Origin: SZUA-378 sp036652815 | GTDB lineage: Bacteria; Bacillota; Clostridia; Lachnospirales; Lachnospiraceae | NCBI GenBank assembly: GCA_036652815.1 | Contig: JAVVVE010000014.1 | Span: 1-64,000 of the forward strand | DNA length: 64,000 nucleotides | Direction: 5' to 3' | Shown: positions 40,339 to 49,745 of the stretch, in pieces | Numbering within the stretch: the stretch's first letter is position 1 | Layout: each line of letters begins with the position of its first letter | Notes under the pieces: model-generated | What the model saw: the letters and a program-made list of their open reading frames with translations, nothing else | Databases searched by the model: none | What the model was told of the DNA's origin: nothing | Translations under genes and position numbers: made by a program

Positions 40339-41904
40339 ATGTTAAAATATCATAAGAAAATAACGTTTATTTGGTTATGGATATCAATGGTGTGGATTAA
40401 TATTATGATATTGTGTATGCCGCCTATAGCCAAAAGAGAGATACAGCAGGATAACTTATTTCGTCTCATATTAAATGGAGAGACGGTGGGTAAGCTTGCC
40501 GATACAGATGAAATAGATAACTACATGCGTAAAGCCAGATATGAACTGGCGAAAGACAGCAAAGAACTGTTGCTGATTGACACCGATTTGCAGATTGAAA
40601 GCAGTCGGTCTGTTTTTGGCGTGATTGATTCAGGACATACTGTTGTTAACAATATCAAGGAAGTATTGCGTAAGAGCGAAAAAGAGACTTTAAACCGTTC
40701 TTTTACAGTAAAAATCAACGAGTTTACAGTCAACCTGGCGAGTGTGGATGAGGTTCATGCTCTTTTGCAGGCTGCGGTACATAAGTATGACCCGACGGAT
40801 AGCTATGTTCCACAATTGACCTTGGATGCAACGAGAGAACTCAATGTTTTAACCACTGTTATGATTTCGCCTGAAGATACACAGTCGCCTATGGACCTTA
40901 TCTTTCAAGATGCAGGTGTGGCTAAGACTTTAACAGCCATATGGAAAGAAACAGAAAAAGAAAAAGAAAAAGATTTTTCGGAATACAAGTTAGGGTTAAA
41001 ACAGCTCGACTTTGGGGATAATGTGGAAGTAGTAGAAGCTTATTTGACGAAGGATGAGCTGACACCGGTGCAGGAAGCGATTGACCGGATTACAAAAGAT
41101 ACCGAAAAAGAGCAAATCTACGAAGTGGTTTCAGGAGATACTCTTTCACAGATTTCAGAAAATACGCACATATCCATGGAAGATTTAATCGATATGAATG
41201 CAACCCTGACAGATGAGAATTCGACGATTCGAGTAGGGGATGAATTGATTATTACTGTTCCACAACCGGAGTTATCGGTGGAACGTACCGAAGAAGCTTA
41301 TGTGGAAGAAGATTATGAAGAAGAGATTCAATATGTAGATAATGATACTTGGTATACCAATCAGACAGTGACGTTACAGGAACCATCTGCGGGATATCGC
41401 AAAGCAGTGGTAAATGTTCATTATCGTAACGATAAGGAACAATCAAGAGAGGTTCTGAAAGAAGAAATCATATACAAGGCTGTTCCAAAGATTGTGGAGC
41501 GTGGAACGAAGATTCCACCGACTTATCTGAAACCTATCTCGGGTGGGCGTATGTCTTCCGGATTTGGAAGGAGAAAAGCCCCTAAACGAGGAGCGAGTAC
41601 CTATCATCAGGGTATTGATTGGGCCACACCGGTCGGAACTGCAGTAGCAGCATCTTCCAGTGGTACAGTTACCAAAGCAGGTTGGGGTAGTGGGTATGGA
41701 TATGTAGTCTTTATTAATCATGGAGATGGAAGAGAAACACGCTATGGACATCTGAGTAAAGTATTGGTTAAGCCGGGGCAGACAGTACGACAAGGACAGA
41801 AGATCGCTTTAAGTGGTAATACCGGAAGAAGCACAGGACCGCATATCCATTTTGAGATTCGTCTCAATGGTGGTGCCGTGAACCCACTCAAATACTTAAG
41901 CTAG
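40339..41904 (+). CDS. M23 family murein peptidase with LysM and G5 domains
   Basis: This 521-residue cell-wall enzyme has an N-terminal membrane anchor or signal (about 9-29), a long leading region and LysM (EVVSGDTLSQISENTHISME, near 262-308). A G5 domain (about 315-390, ending AVPKIVERGTK) and a C-terminal LytM/M23 peptidase (SGFGRRK, HQGIDWATPVGT, HIHFEI) follow. The His/Asp zinc ligands are present. Such proteins cleave peptidoglycan cross-links or activate other hydrolases. The order TM-LysM-G5-M23 is common in clostridia. It lies divergently from dinB and upstream of murA. Confidence 0.9.
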   Translation: MLKYHKKITFIWLWISMVWINIMILCMPPIAKREIQQDNLFRLILNGETVGKLADTDEIDNYMRKARYELAKDSKELLLIDTDLQIESSRSVFGVIDSGHTVVNNIKEVLRKSEKETLNRSFTVKINEFTVNLASVDEVHALLQAAVHKYDPTDSYVPQLTLDATRELNVLTTVMISPEDTQSPMDLIFQDAGVAKTLTAIWKETEKEKEKDFSEYKLGLKQLDFGDNVEVVEAYLTKDELTPVQEAIDRITKDTEKEQIYEVVSGDTLSQISENTHISMEDLIDMNATLTDENSTIRVGDELIITVPQPELSVERTEEAYVEEDYEEEIQYVDNDTWYTNQTVTLQEPSAGYRKAVVNVHYRNDKEQSREVLKEEIIYKAVPKIVERGTKIPPTYLKPISGGRMSSGFGRRKAPKRGASTYHQGIDWATPVGTAVAASSSGTVTKAGWGSGYGYVVFINHGDGRETRYGHLSKVLVKPGQTVRQGQKIALSGNTGRSTGPHIHFEIRLNGGAVNPLKYLS

Positions 41905-41923
41905 ACATGATGAGATGGGGAAT

Positions 41924-41952
41924 TTGCATAATTTTAATATTTATTATATAAT
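41924..41952 (+). promoter_or_regulatory. murA promoter
   Basis: TTGCAT and a perfect TATAAT are 17 bases apart, 68 bases before the murA start. Confidence 0.75.
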
Positions 41953-42020
41953 GGCTTCAATGATTTGGAAACGATGGAATCATTAGGGATGATTACAGAT
42001 TATATAGTGTGAGGTGCGTT

Positions 42021-43313
42021 ATGGAACAATACGCAATTAAAGGGGGAACCCCATTAGTTGGTGAAGTAGAGATTGGTGGAGCTAAGAATGCAGCTTTGGC
42101 AATTCTGGCAGCAGCTATTATGACAGATGAGACTGTTACGATAGAGAACGTGCCGGATGTAAGGGATACCAATGTATTACTGCAGGCGATGGAGAGCATT
42201 GGCGTTATCGTTACTAAAACAGATAGACATACCGTAAAAATCAACGGTGCTCAGATTAGCAGTCTGACGATTGAAGATGATTATATTAAAAAAATCAGAG
42301 CATCTTACTATTTAATGGGTGCTTTATTAGGTAAATATAAAGAAGCGGCAGTGGCTTTGCCGGGTGGCTGTAATATAGGCAGCAGACCAATCGATCAGCA
42401 TATTAAAGTGTTTGAAGCATTGGGAGCCAATGTGTCGATAGAACGTGGTTTATTTGTAGCAAAAGCACAGCGGCTGATAGGCAATCATGTCTATATGGAC
42501 GTGGTAACAGTAGGTGCAACGATGAACGCTGTTATGGCGGCTGCCATGGCAGAGGGACAGACCATTATAGAAAATGCAGCCAAAGAACCGCACGTAGTAG
42601 ATTTGGCCAATTTTTTAAATAGTATGGGTGCCAATATCAAAGGTGCCGGTACAGATGTGATTAGAATCAAAGGAGTTCATAAGCTCCATAAGACTACCTA
42701 TGCGATTATCCCGGATCAGATCGAAGCCGGTACTTTTATGATGGCAGCAGCGGCAACCAGAGGCGATATTACGATTAAGAATGTGATTCCCAAACATTTA
42801 GAATCCATCACTGCAAAATTATTAGAGATAGGCTGTGAGGTTGAGGAATCGGACGATGCAGTCAGAGTTGTTTGCGCAAAGACTTTAAAGCATACACAGG
42901 TAAAGACATTGCCATATCCCGGATTTCCTACGGATATGCAGCCACAGATAGCAGTAGTACTGGGATTGTCGGCAGGCACCAGTATCGTGACGGAAAGTAT
43001 CTTTGAGAATCGCTTCAAATATGTCGATGAATTGATTAGAATGGGCGCCAACATTAAAGTAGAAGGAAATGTAGCGATTATTACAGGCGTTGCCGGATAT
43101 ACGGGCGCCGGTTTATCAGCACCGGATCTTAGAGCGGGTGCTGCATTGGTAATCGCAGGACTGGCAGCAGATGGATTGACTAATATTGATGATATCAAAT
43201 ATATTGAACGTGGATATGAGGATTTTCCATTAAAACTTCAAAAATTGGGAGCACAGATCGAGAAAGTTACAACAGAAAGAGATTTTAGAAAATTCCAGTT
43301 TAAAGCAGTATAA
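42021..43313 (+). CDS. murA: UDP-N-acetylglucosamine 1-carboxyvinyltransferase
   Basis: This 430-residue enzyme transfers enolpyruvyl from PEP to UDP-GlcNAc, the first committed step of peptidoglycan synthesis. It has GGAKNAALAILAA near residue 20, the active-site Cys117 in LPGGCNIGSRP (the fosfomycin target residue), PDQIEAGTFM and GFPTDMQPQ. The ATG at 42021 follows GAGGTG; the in-frame GTG at 42009 is less likely. Clostridia often have two MurA paralogs; this is one of them. Confidence 0.95.
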   Translation: MEQYAIKGGTPLVGEVEIGGAKNAALAILAAAIMTDETVTIENVPDVRDTNVLLQAMESIGVIVTKTDRHTVKINGAQISSLTIEDDYIKKIRASYYLMGALLGKYKEAAVALPGGCNIGSRPIDQHIKVFEALGANVSIERGLFVAKAQRLIGNHVYMDVVTVGATMNAVMAAAMAEGQTIIENAAKEPHVVDLANFLNSMGANIKGAGTDVIRIKGVHKLHKTTYAIIPDQIEAGTFMMAAAATRGDITIKNVIPKHLESITAKLLEIGCEVEESDDAVRVVCAKTLKHTQVKTLPYPGFPTDMQPQIAVVLGLSAGTSIVTESIFENRFKYVDELIRMGANIKVEGNVAIITGVAGYTGAGLSAPDLRAGAALVIAGLAADGLTNIDDIKYIERGYEDFPLKLQKLGAQIEKVTTERDFRKFQFKAV

Positions 43314-43347
43314 GACAAGTGAGATAACAGATACGCTGACAGTTTAC

Positions 43348-44439
43348 CTAAACGAAACAGAGTATCTGTAATTCGGGTCTGACGGAGAGGTCGATGATCT
43401 CAGAATCTGTCTGGATAATAGGTCTTGAGAGATGCTGTTTATTAATAAAGACAATATCACCTTCGATACCATTGCTTAAGCGTACACGGTAGAGCAGGTA
43501 AGTATTTACAACACATTCTAAAAAAGTAAGAATATATTGCACATCATATTTTTGTAAGCCTTCTGCTTCCATCATATCCACTACTTCAAAAGGACATAAA
43601 GAACCACGGTATACTCTTGCAGCGGTCATGGCATCATACACATCTGCAATGGAGACCATCTTGGCAAAACGATCTATCTTATCGCCATGCAGACCGAGCG
43701 GATAGCCTGTACCATCGCAACGTTCATGGTGCATCAAAGCAGCTTTTTGAACGTGCTCGTCAACGGCACATTTCAATAAGAGATGATATCCTTTTACGGG
43801 GTGCGTCTTGACTAAAGCAAATTCTTCATCGGTCAATTTACCGGGCTTCTTAATGATAGCATCCGGAATCCCGATTTTCCCTATATCATGTAAAAGACCA
43901 CATAAAGTAGCAGTCTCAATATCTTCTTCTGATAAGCGCAGCCAACGTGCAAAGGTGTTACAGATCAGCGATACGTTCACACAATGAACGTAGGTTAAGT
44001 CATCATAATCCCGCATATTGTGCAGCATATCAAATACGTTAATCTGCCCACCGGTACTGCTGTGTAATAAGGGCTGCATATCCTCTAACAGAGCCACCGT
44101 ATCAAGAGGCTTGCTTTCATCGATCACATCGCCAAAGAGATTCTTAAATGTGTTGACGCTGGCAGTAAAACTTTCTGTAAATTCATGGAAAGCCTGGCTT
44201 GATTTTACTTTGGTGGATTGAGAAGGCGAAGGCAATGGAATCTCTTCTTCGACAGAGTCATCGGAAGCTGAGATCGCATCATCTACTTTCACAGCATGGA
44301 TAGCATAGAAATCAAGCTTCACAATTGCTTTTGGCGTCAAAACCAATCCTTTTGGTAAAACGAGCTTACCATCCAGGGTATAGACATCTTCTATTGTAGT
44401 CATTCCGGGTTTTAGATCTTCGACATTCAATTTCTTCAT
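43348..44439 (-). CDS. HD-GYP domain protein (probable c-di-GMP phosphodiesterase)
   Basis: This 363-residue protein has an N-terminal domain (VEDLKPGMTTIEDVYTLDGK) and a C-terminal HD-GYP domain. HD is at about 185-186 in GLLHDIGKIGIPD, HHE at 237-239 and GTGYP at 243-247. It therefore has the residues expected of active c-di-GMP phosphodiesterases. A hairpin with ACAGATAC/GTATCTGT overlaps its 3' end. It is a single gene, divergent from metK, with a good promoter. Confidence 0.9.
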   Translation of the reverse strand: MKKLNVEDLKPGMTTIEDVYTLDGKLVLPKGLVLTPKAIVKLDFYAIHAVKVDDAISASDDSVEEEIPLPSPSQSTKVKSSQAFHEFTESFTASVNTFKNLFGDVIDESKPLDTVALLEDMQPLLHSSTGGQINVFDMLHNMRDYDDLTYVHCVNVSLICNTFARWLRLSEEDIETATLCGLLHDIGKIGIPDAIIKKPGKLTDEEFALVKTHPVKGYHLLLKCAVDEHVQKAALMHHERCDGTGYPLGLHGDKIDRFAKMVSIADVYDAMTAARVYRGSLCPFEVVDMMEAEGLQKYDVQYILTFLECVVNTYLLYRVRLSNGIEGDIVFINKQHLSRPIIQTDSEIIDLSVRPELQILCFV

Positions 44440-44485
44440 ATGATTGGCTCCCTTTATGATATCACCACATAATCTTTATAGGGAA

Positions 44486-44514
44486 AGTATACTGTTTTTA
44501 CACTAAAAAGTCAA
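44486..44514 (-). promoter_or_regulatory. Promoter of the HD-GYP gene
   Basis: On the minus strand TTGACT and TATACT are separated by 17 bases, with a leader of about 40 bases. Confidence 0.75.
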
Positions 44515-44522
44515 TTGCAGGA

Positions 44523-44551
44523 TTGACAAAACAGAAGAGGTAGTGTATGGT
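44523..44551 (+). promoter_or_regulatory. Promoter of the metK leader
   Basis: TTGACA and TATGGT are separated by 17 bases. The transcript would begin about 65 bases before the riboswitch. It lies back-to-back with the HD-GYP promoter, nine bases apart. Confidence 0.6.
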
Positions 44552-44622
44552 GTCAATAGATACATTAATTCCATATTGTGTGAACTTTTGTGACAAGATT
44601 TATATTGTTTCAGAAGTGTTTT

Positions 44623-44726
44623 CTCTTATTCAGAGTGGTGGAGGTACAAAGGACCTGTGAAACCACGGCAACCCCGTTAATGTGAAGGAAGGTGCCAACC
44701 TGAGCGAGCTATCGAACAATAAGAGG
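44623..44726 (+). promoter_or_regulatory. SAM-I (S-box) riboswitch
   Basis: P1 is CTCTTATT with AATAAGAG. Between them the S-box consensus appears in order: CAGAGTGGTGGAGG, a GTGAAACCACGGCAACC stretch, AAGGAAGGTGCCAACCTG and GAGCGA. It binds S-adenosylmethionine and, with the terminator downstream, stops transcription of metK when SAM is high. Confidence 0.95.
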
Positions 44727-44746
44727 ATTTAATGATCGTTACGTTG

Positions 44747-44770
44747 AATCCGCTTAAGGCGGATTTTTTT
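44747..44770 (+). terminator. SAM riboswitch terminator
   Basis: AATCCGC-TTAA-GCGGATT is followed by seven T. It is the off-state hairpin of the metK leader. Confidence 0.9.
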
Positions 44771-44799
44771 ATTGTTATTTTCCAAAAGGAGGAAAAGGA

Positions 44800-46008
44800 A
44801 TGGAGAAATTACTATTTACATCAGAATCAGTTACAGAAGGCCATCCGGACAAGATGTGTGATGCCATCTCAGATGCAGTCTTAGATGCATTAATGGAACA
44901 AGACCCTATGAGCCGTGTTGCATGCGAGACTTGTACGACAACAGGACTCGTTATGGTTATGGGCGAGATAACTACCAATGCATATGTGGACATCCAGAAG
45001 ATTGTACGTGACACAGTCGTTGAGATCGGCTATACCAAATCAGAATATGGATTTGATGGCAACACATGTAGTGTTATGGTAGTATTGGATGAACAATCAA
45101 GTGATATCGCAATGGGTGTAGACAAAGCGTTAGAAGCCAAAGAAAATATTAAATCGGCAACAGAAGACGCTATGTCAGAAGAAGAGATCGAAGCAACCGG
45201 AGCCGGGGATCAAGGTATGATGTTTGGCTATGCAAGTAATGAGACAGAGGAATATATGCCATATCCTATTTCTTTGGCACATAAATTAGCACAGCAATTA
45301 ACAAAGGTTCGTAAAGATGGTACACTCACCTATTTAAGACCGGATGGCAAGAGCCAGGTGTCTGTAGAGTATGATGCATCCGGTAAGCCAAAGCGTTTGG
45401 AAGCAGTTGTGTTGTCTACACAGCATGACCCGGATGTGACACAGGAACAGATCCATAAAGATATTAAAAAATATGTCTTTGATCCGATTCTTCCACAAGA
45501 TATGCTGGATGAGAATACCAAATATTTCATTAATCCAACAGGCCGTTTTGTAATCGGAGGACCGAATGGAGACAGTGGATTAACAGGTCGTAAGATTATC
45601 GTAGATACCTATGGTGGATATGCTCGTCACGGCGGTGGTGCATTCTCAGGTAAAGATTGTACAAAAGTAGACCGTTCCGCAGCTTATGCCGCTCGTTATG
45701 TGGCTAAAAATATTGTGGCAGCAGGACTGGCTGATAAATGTGAGATCGAATTATCCTATGCCATAGGTGTAGCACATCCTACCTCCATTATGGTAGATAC
45801 TTTTGGAACAGGTAAATTATCGGAAGATAAACTGGTTGAGATTATTCGTAAGAACTTTGATCTTCGTCCGGCCGGTATCATTAAGATGCTAAATCTTCGT
45901 CGCCCAATCTACAAACAAACTGCAGCCTATGGACATTTTGGCCGTAATGATCTGAATCTCCCATGGGAAGCATTGGATAAAGTTGAATTACTGAAGAAAT
46001 ATCTATAA
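44800..46008 (+). CDS. metK: S-adenosylmethionine synthetase
   Basis: This 402-residue enzyme makes SAM from methionine and ATP. It has SESVTEGHPDKMCD near the start, GAGDQGMMFGYASNETEEYMP (split motif GAGDQGMMFGYA), GGPNGDSGLTGRKII, GGGAFSGKD and AYGHFGR. AAAAGGAGG precedes the ATG. A SAM-I riboswitch in its leader gives direct product feedback. Confidence 0.97.
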   Translation: MEKLLFTSESVTEGHPDKMCDAISDAVLDALMEQDPMSRVACETCTTTGLVMVMGEITTNAYVDIQKIVRDTVVEIGYTKSEYGFDGNTCSVMVVLDEQSSDIAMGVDKALEAKENIKSATEDAMSEEEIEATGAGDQGMMFGYASNETEEYMPYPISLAHKLAQQLTKVRKDGTLTYLRPDGKSQVSVEYDASGKPKRLEAVVLSTQHDPDVTQEQIHKDIKKYVFDPILPQDMLDENTKYFINPTGRFVIGGPNGDSGLTGRKIIVDTYGGYARHGGGAFSGKDCTKVDRSAAYAARYVAKNIVAAGLADKCEIELSYAIGVAHPTSIMVDTFGTGKLSEDKLVEIIRKNFDLRPAGIIKMLNLRRPIYKQTAAYGHFGRNDLNLPWEALDKVELLKKYL

Positions 46009-46043
46009 GGATATAGCAAAATTAAAATGATATAATCACCGAG

Positions 46044-46086
46044 ACAGCCATACTCACTGACGTAAAATGGGGAGTATGGCTGTTTT
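46044..46086 (+). terminator. metK terminator
   Basis: ACAGCCATACTC and GAGTATGGCTGT form a 12-pair stem with a 16-base loop, followed by TTTT. Confidence 0.8.
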
Positions 46087-46127
46087 GCGTCTGTTCCTGT
46101 TCAACGAATAAGTTTGATATTTGGTAG

Positions 46128-46156
46128 TTGTATAACTATATCCCGACTGCTATAAT
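46128..46156 (+). promoter_or_regulatory. dnaE promoter
   Basis: TTGTAT and a perfect TATAAT are 17 bases apart, 48 bases before dnaE. Confidence 0.7.
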
Positions 46157-46204
46157 GTGTACTAGAATAGGTCTGGAATTATAAATAGAAGAAAGGGGTG
46201 TCTT

Positions 46205-49200
46205 ATGGCTTTTGCACATCTGCATGTACATACAGAGTATAGCTTGCTGGATGGTTCCAACAAGATTAAAGAATATGTGAAACGTGTGAAAGAATTAGGC
46301 ATGAACAGTGCGGCGATTACGGATCACGGAGTGATGTTTGGCGTGATCGATTTCTACAAAGCTGCTAGAGCCGAAGGCATTAATCCCATCCTTGGCTGCG
46401 AAGTCTATGTAGCACCCAATTCCAGATTTGATAAAGAATTGGTCGGTGGGGAAGACCGGTATTATCACTTGGTTTTATTGGCAGAGAACAATACAGGCTA
46501 TGCCAATCTCATGAAAATAGTCAGCAGAGGATTCACAGAAGGCTATTACTATAAACCACGTGTAGATATGGAGATCCTGCAAGAATTTCATGAAGGTATT
46601 ATTGCTCTGTCGGCATGCCTGGCAGGTGAAGTGCAACGCTATATCCAGAAAGGATTACTGGACGAGGCGAAACGATGTGCTTTGAGATATCAAGCCTGCT
46701 TTGGTAAGGGCAATTACTTTTTAGAATTGCAAGATCACGGGATACCGGAGCAAAGTACAGTCAATACAGCACTGCTTAACATGAGCAGAGAGCTTGATAT
46801 CGACTTGGTAGCTACCAATGATGTTCATTATACCTATAGAGAAGATGAAAAACCACACGATATTTTACTCTGTATCCAGACCGGTAAAAAAGTAACAGAT
46901 GAGAATCGGATGCGTTATGAAGGCGGACAATATTATGTGAAGTCTGAAGAAGAGATGAAAACACTCTTTCCCTATGCCCTGGAGGCACTTGAGAATACAC
47001 AGAAAATCGCAGACAGATGCCATGTGGAGATAGAATTTGGTGTGACAAAATTGCCACGTTATGAAGTGCCGGAGGGGTACGATTCGTGGAGTTACTTAAA
47101 TAAATTATGTGAGGATGGTTTAGCAGAACGCTATCCGCAGGATGATGGTACTTTACACAACCGCTTGGAATATGAACTGAAAACCATCAAAACAATGGGT
47201 TACGTGGACTATTTTTTAATCGTATGGGATTTTATTAATTATTCTAAATCAAACGATATTATAGTAGGACCGGGAAGAGGATCTGCTGCGGGGAGTATTG
47301 TCTCTTATTGCCTTAAAATAACAGATATTGATCCTATTAAATACAACTTACTATTTGAACGATTCTTGAATCCGGAACGTGTTTCTATGCCCGATATTGA
47401 TATTGATTTTTGCTATGAAAGACGTCAGGAGGTTATTGATTATGTGGGTAGAAAGTATGGCTCTGATAAGGTAGTTCAGATTGTAACCTTTGGGACTATG
47501 GCAGCAAAGGGTGTCATTAGAGACGTAGGGCGTGTGATGGATCTGCCATATGCCTATGTAGATTCTATTGCAAAGATGATTCCGAATGAACTTAATATTA
47601 CGATAGACAGAGCGATGGAGATTAACCCTGAGTTCAAGGCACTTTACGAACGGGAAGAACAGGTGAGATTCTTAATTGATATGTGCAGGAGACTGGAAGG
47701 TCTGCCGAGACATACGTCGATGCATGCAGCCGGTGTCGTAATCTGTCAAAAATCTGCAGATGAGTTTGTTCCATTATCACGAGGGTCGGATGGTTCTATT
47801 ACAACACAATTTACGATGACAACCCTAGAGGAACTGGGACTGTTGAAGATGGATTTTTTAGGTCTTCGCACACTGACGGTTATCCAAAAAGCAGTTAAAT
47901 TTATAGAAACTACAGCCGGAGTCAAGCTGAACCTCGATACGATTGATTATAATGATAAAGATGTTTTAAGTGCCATAGGAACAGGCCGTACCGATGGAGT
48001 GTTTCAATTAGAGAGTCCGGGTATGAAGAACTTCATGAAAGAATTAAAACCGGAGAATCTGGAAGATGTGATTGCCGGCATCTCACTTTACAGACCGGGA
48101 CCTATGGATTTTATTCCAAAATATATTAAAGGAAAGAACAATCATGATGCAATCACGTATCTCTGCCCACAACTGGAACCGATCTTAGCACCTACGTATG
48201 GCTGTATTGTATATCAGGAACAGGTCATGCAGATTGTACGAGATCTGGGCGGCTATACACTGGGTCGCAGTGACTTAGTGCGCCGAGCGATGTCCAAAAA
48301 GAAACAATCTGTGATGGAGAAAGAGCGTGAGAACTTTATCCACGGCAATGAGGCAGAAGGAGTCCCGGGCTGTGTTGCCAATGGTATCGAGGAACAGACC
48401 GCCAGCAGGATCTATGATGATATGATGGATTTTGCAAAATATGCTTTTAATAAGTCTCATGCGGCATGTTATGCTGTGGTCTCTTATCAGACGGCTTATC
48501 TAAAATTTTACTATCCGGTTGCCTATATGGCGGCTTTGCTGACCTCGGTTATTGATAATCCGGCGAAAGTATCCGGATATATTTTGACCTGCCGCACGAT
48601 GAATATCGCCATTCTGCCACCGGACATCAACGAAGGAGAAGCAGGATTTTCGATTACAAATGGAGCAATACGCTATGCATTAACTGCGATTAAGAGCGTC
48701 GGACGACCGATTATCGATGCGATCGTACAAGAACGTAAAGACAGAGGCCCTTATAGCAATATTCAGGATTTTATTACAAGGAATGCCGACAGTGATCTCA
48801 ACAAGCGGGCGATTGAGAATTTTATCAAAGCAGGAGCACTGGACAGTCTTGGCGGAACCAGAAAACAATTTATGAGTGCCTATGTGAGTATTATGGATTA
48901 CACACATCAGGATAAGAAGAATAATATGGCGGGACAGATTTCTCTCTTTGATATTGCATCGGAGGAGGAGAAAGAGCATTATGACATTAAGCTCCCCGAT
49001 GTTGGCGAGTATGCCAAGGAAATGAAATTAGGCTTTGAAAAGGAAGTGCTGGGTATCTATATTAGCGGACATCCATTGGAGGAATACGAAGGATTGTGGC
49101 GTAAACAGATTACCGCCACGACCATTGATTTTGTCATAGATGAAGAAACACAGAAAAGTAATGTCGTGGATACGCAGGTCGTTACGATTGGCGGTATGAT

Positions 49201-49654
49201 AGCGGAAAAGAAGATAAAATATACCAAGAATGATAAGGTTATGGCTTTTTTAACGTTAGAAGATCTGGTTGGAACGGTGGAGGTTATCGTATTTCCAAGA
49301 GATTATGAAAAGAATGCCGCTTATTTGACGGAGGACAGCAAAGTCTTTATCCGGGGACGTGTGTCGATAGAAGAAGAAAAAGATGGCAAGCTCATCTGTG
49401 AGAAGATTATTCCATTTGAGCATATTCCCAAGAAGGTCTGGATAAAATCCCCTAATAAGGAGATGTTTGAAGAAAAACAAGAAAAGCTTACACAGATTTT
49501 AAAGGAATCACAGGGCAGAGATGGCGTTACCGTATATATAGAGACACCAAAACAGATTAATCACCTGCCTGCTGAGTGGAATGTGGATGCCAATGCAGAA
49601 TTTATCAGCAGGCTGCATGCACTATTTGGAGAAGATAATATTAAAATAGTGTAA
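46205..49654 (+). CDS. dnaE: DNA polymerase III alpha subunit
   Basis: This 1149-residue C-family replicative polymerase has the N-terminal PHP domain (HLHVHTEYSLLDG, ITDHGVMFG) and the palm motifs GPGRGSAAGS and PDIDIDFCYERR (catalytic Asp residues near 396-401). Helix-hairpin-helix segments and a C-terminal OB-fold (VTIGGMIAEKK...AFLTLEDLVGTVEVIVFP) complete it. Clostridia also carry PolC; DnaE typically extends primers or shares lagging-strand work. It is followed by pfkA, an order common in Firmicutes. AGAAAGGGG precedes the ATG. Confidence 0.97.
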   Translation: MAFAHLHVHTEYSLLDGSNKIKEYVKRVKELGMNSAAITDHGVMFGVIDFYKAARAEGINPILGCEVYVAPNSRFDKELVGGEDRYYHLVLLAENNTGYANLMKIVSRGFTEGYYYKPRVDMEILQEFHEGIIALSACLAGEVQRYIQKGLLDEAKRCALRYQACFGKGNYFLELQDHGIPEQSTVNTALLNMSRELDIDLVATNDVHYTYREDEKPHDILLCIQTGKKVTDENRMRYEGGQYYVKSEEEMKTLFPYALEALENTQKIADRCHVEIEFGVTKLPRYEVPEGYDSWSYLNKLCEDGLAERYPQDDGTLHNRLEYELKTIKTMGYVDYFLIVWDFINYSKSNDIIVGPGRGSAAGSIVSYCLKITDIDPIKYNLLFERFLNPERVSMPDIDIDFCYERRQEVIDYVGRKYGSDKVVQIVTFGTMAAKGVIRDVGRVMDLPYAYVDSIAKMIPNELNITIDRAMEINPEFKALYEREEQVRFLIDMCRRLEGLPRHTSMHAAGVVICQKSADEFVPLSRGSDGSITTQFTMTTLEELGLLKMDFLGLRTLTVIQKAVKFIETTAGVKLNLDTIDYNDKDVLSAIGTGRTDGVFQLESPGMKNFMKELKPENLEDVIAGISLYRPGPMDFIPKYIKGKNNHDAITYLCPQLEPILAPTYGCIVYQEQVMQIVRDLGGYTLGRSDLVRRAMSKKKQSVMEKERENFIHGNEAEGVPGCVANGIEEQTASRIYDDMMDFAKYAFNKSHAACYAVVSYQTAYLKFYYPVAYMAALLTSVIDNPAKVSGYILTCRTMNIAILPPDINEGEAGFSITNGAIRYALTAIKSVGRPIIDAIVQERKDRGPYSNIQDFITRNADSDLNKRAIENFIKAGALDSLGGTRKQFMSAYVSIMDYTHQDKKNNMAGQISLFDIASEEEKEHYDIKLPDVGEYAKEMKLGFEKEVLGIYISGHPLEEYEGLWRKQITATTIDFVIDEETQKSNVVDTQVVTIGGMIAEKKIKYTKNDKVMAFLTLEDLVGTVEVIVFPRDYEKNAAYLTEDSKVFIRGRVSIEEEKDGKLICEKIIPFEHIPKKVWIKSPNKEMFEEKQEKLTQILKESQGRDGVTVYIETPKQINHLPAEWNVDANAEFISRLHALFGEDNIKIV

Positions 49655-49658
49655 AAGG

Positions 49659-49687
49659 TTGAAAACAAAAGAAAAATGAATTAGAAT
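49659..49687 (+). promoter_or_regulatory. pfkA operon promoter
   Basis: TTGAAA and TAGAAT are separated by 17 bases and lie between the dnaE stop and pfkA. Confidence 0.6.
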
Positions 49688-49745
49688 GTAGGCTATATAT
49701 AGAAAGCAGGATGTGGGAGAGACCACAGATAGGAGTTAGCATATT

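Noticed and set aside
43327..43369. Terminator between murA and the HD-GYP gene
   Set aside because: ACAGATAC and GTATCTGT are complementary, but the loop is 27 bases and no T-tract follows on either strand, so I do not call it firmly.
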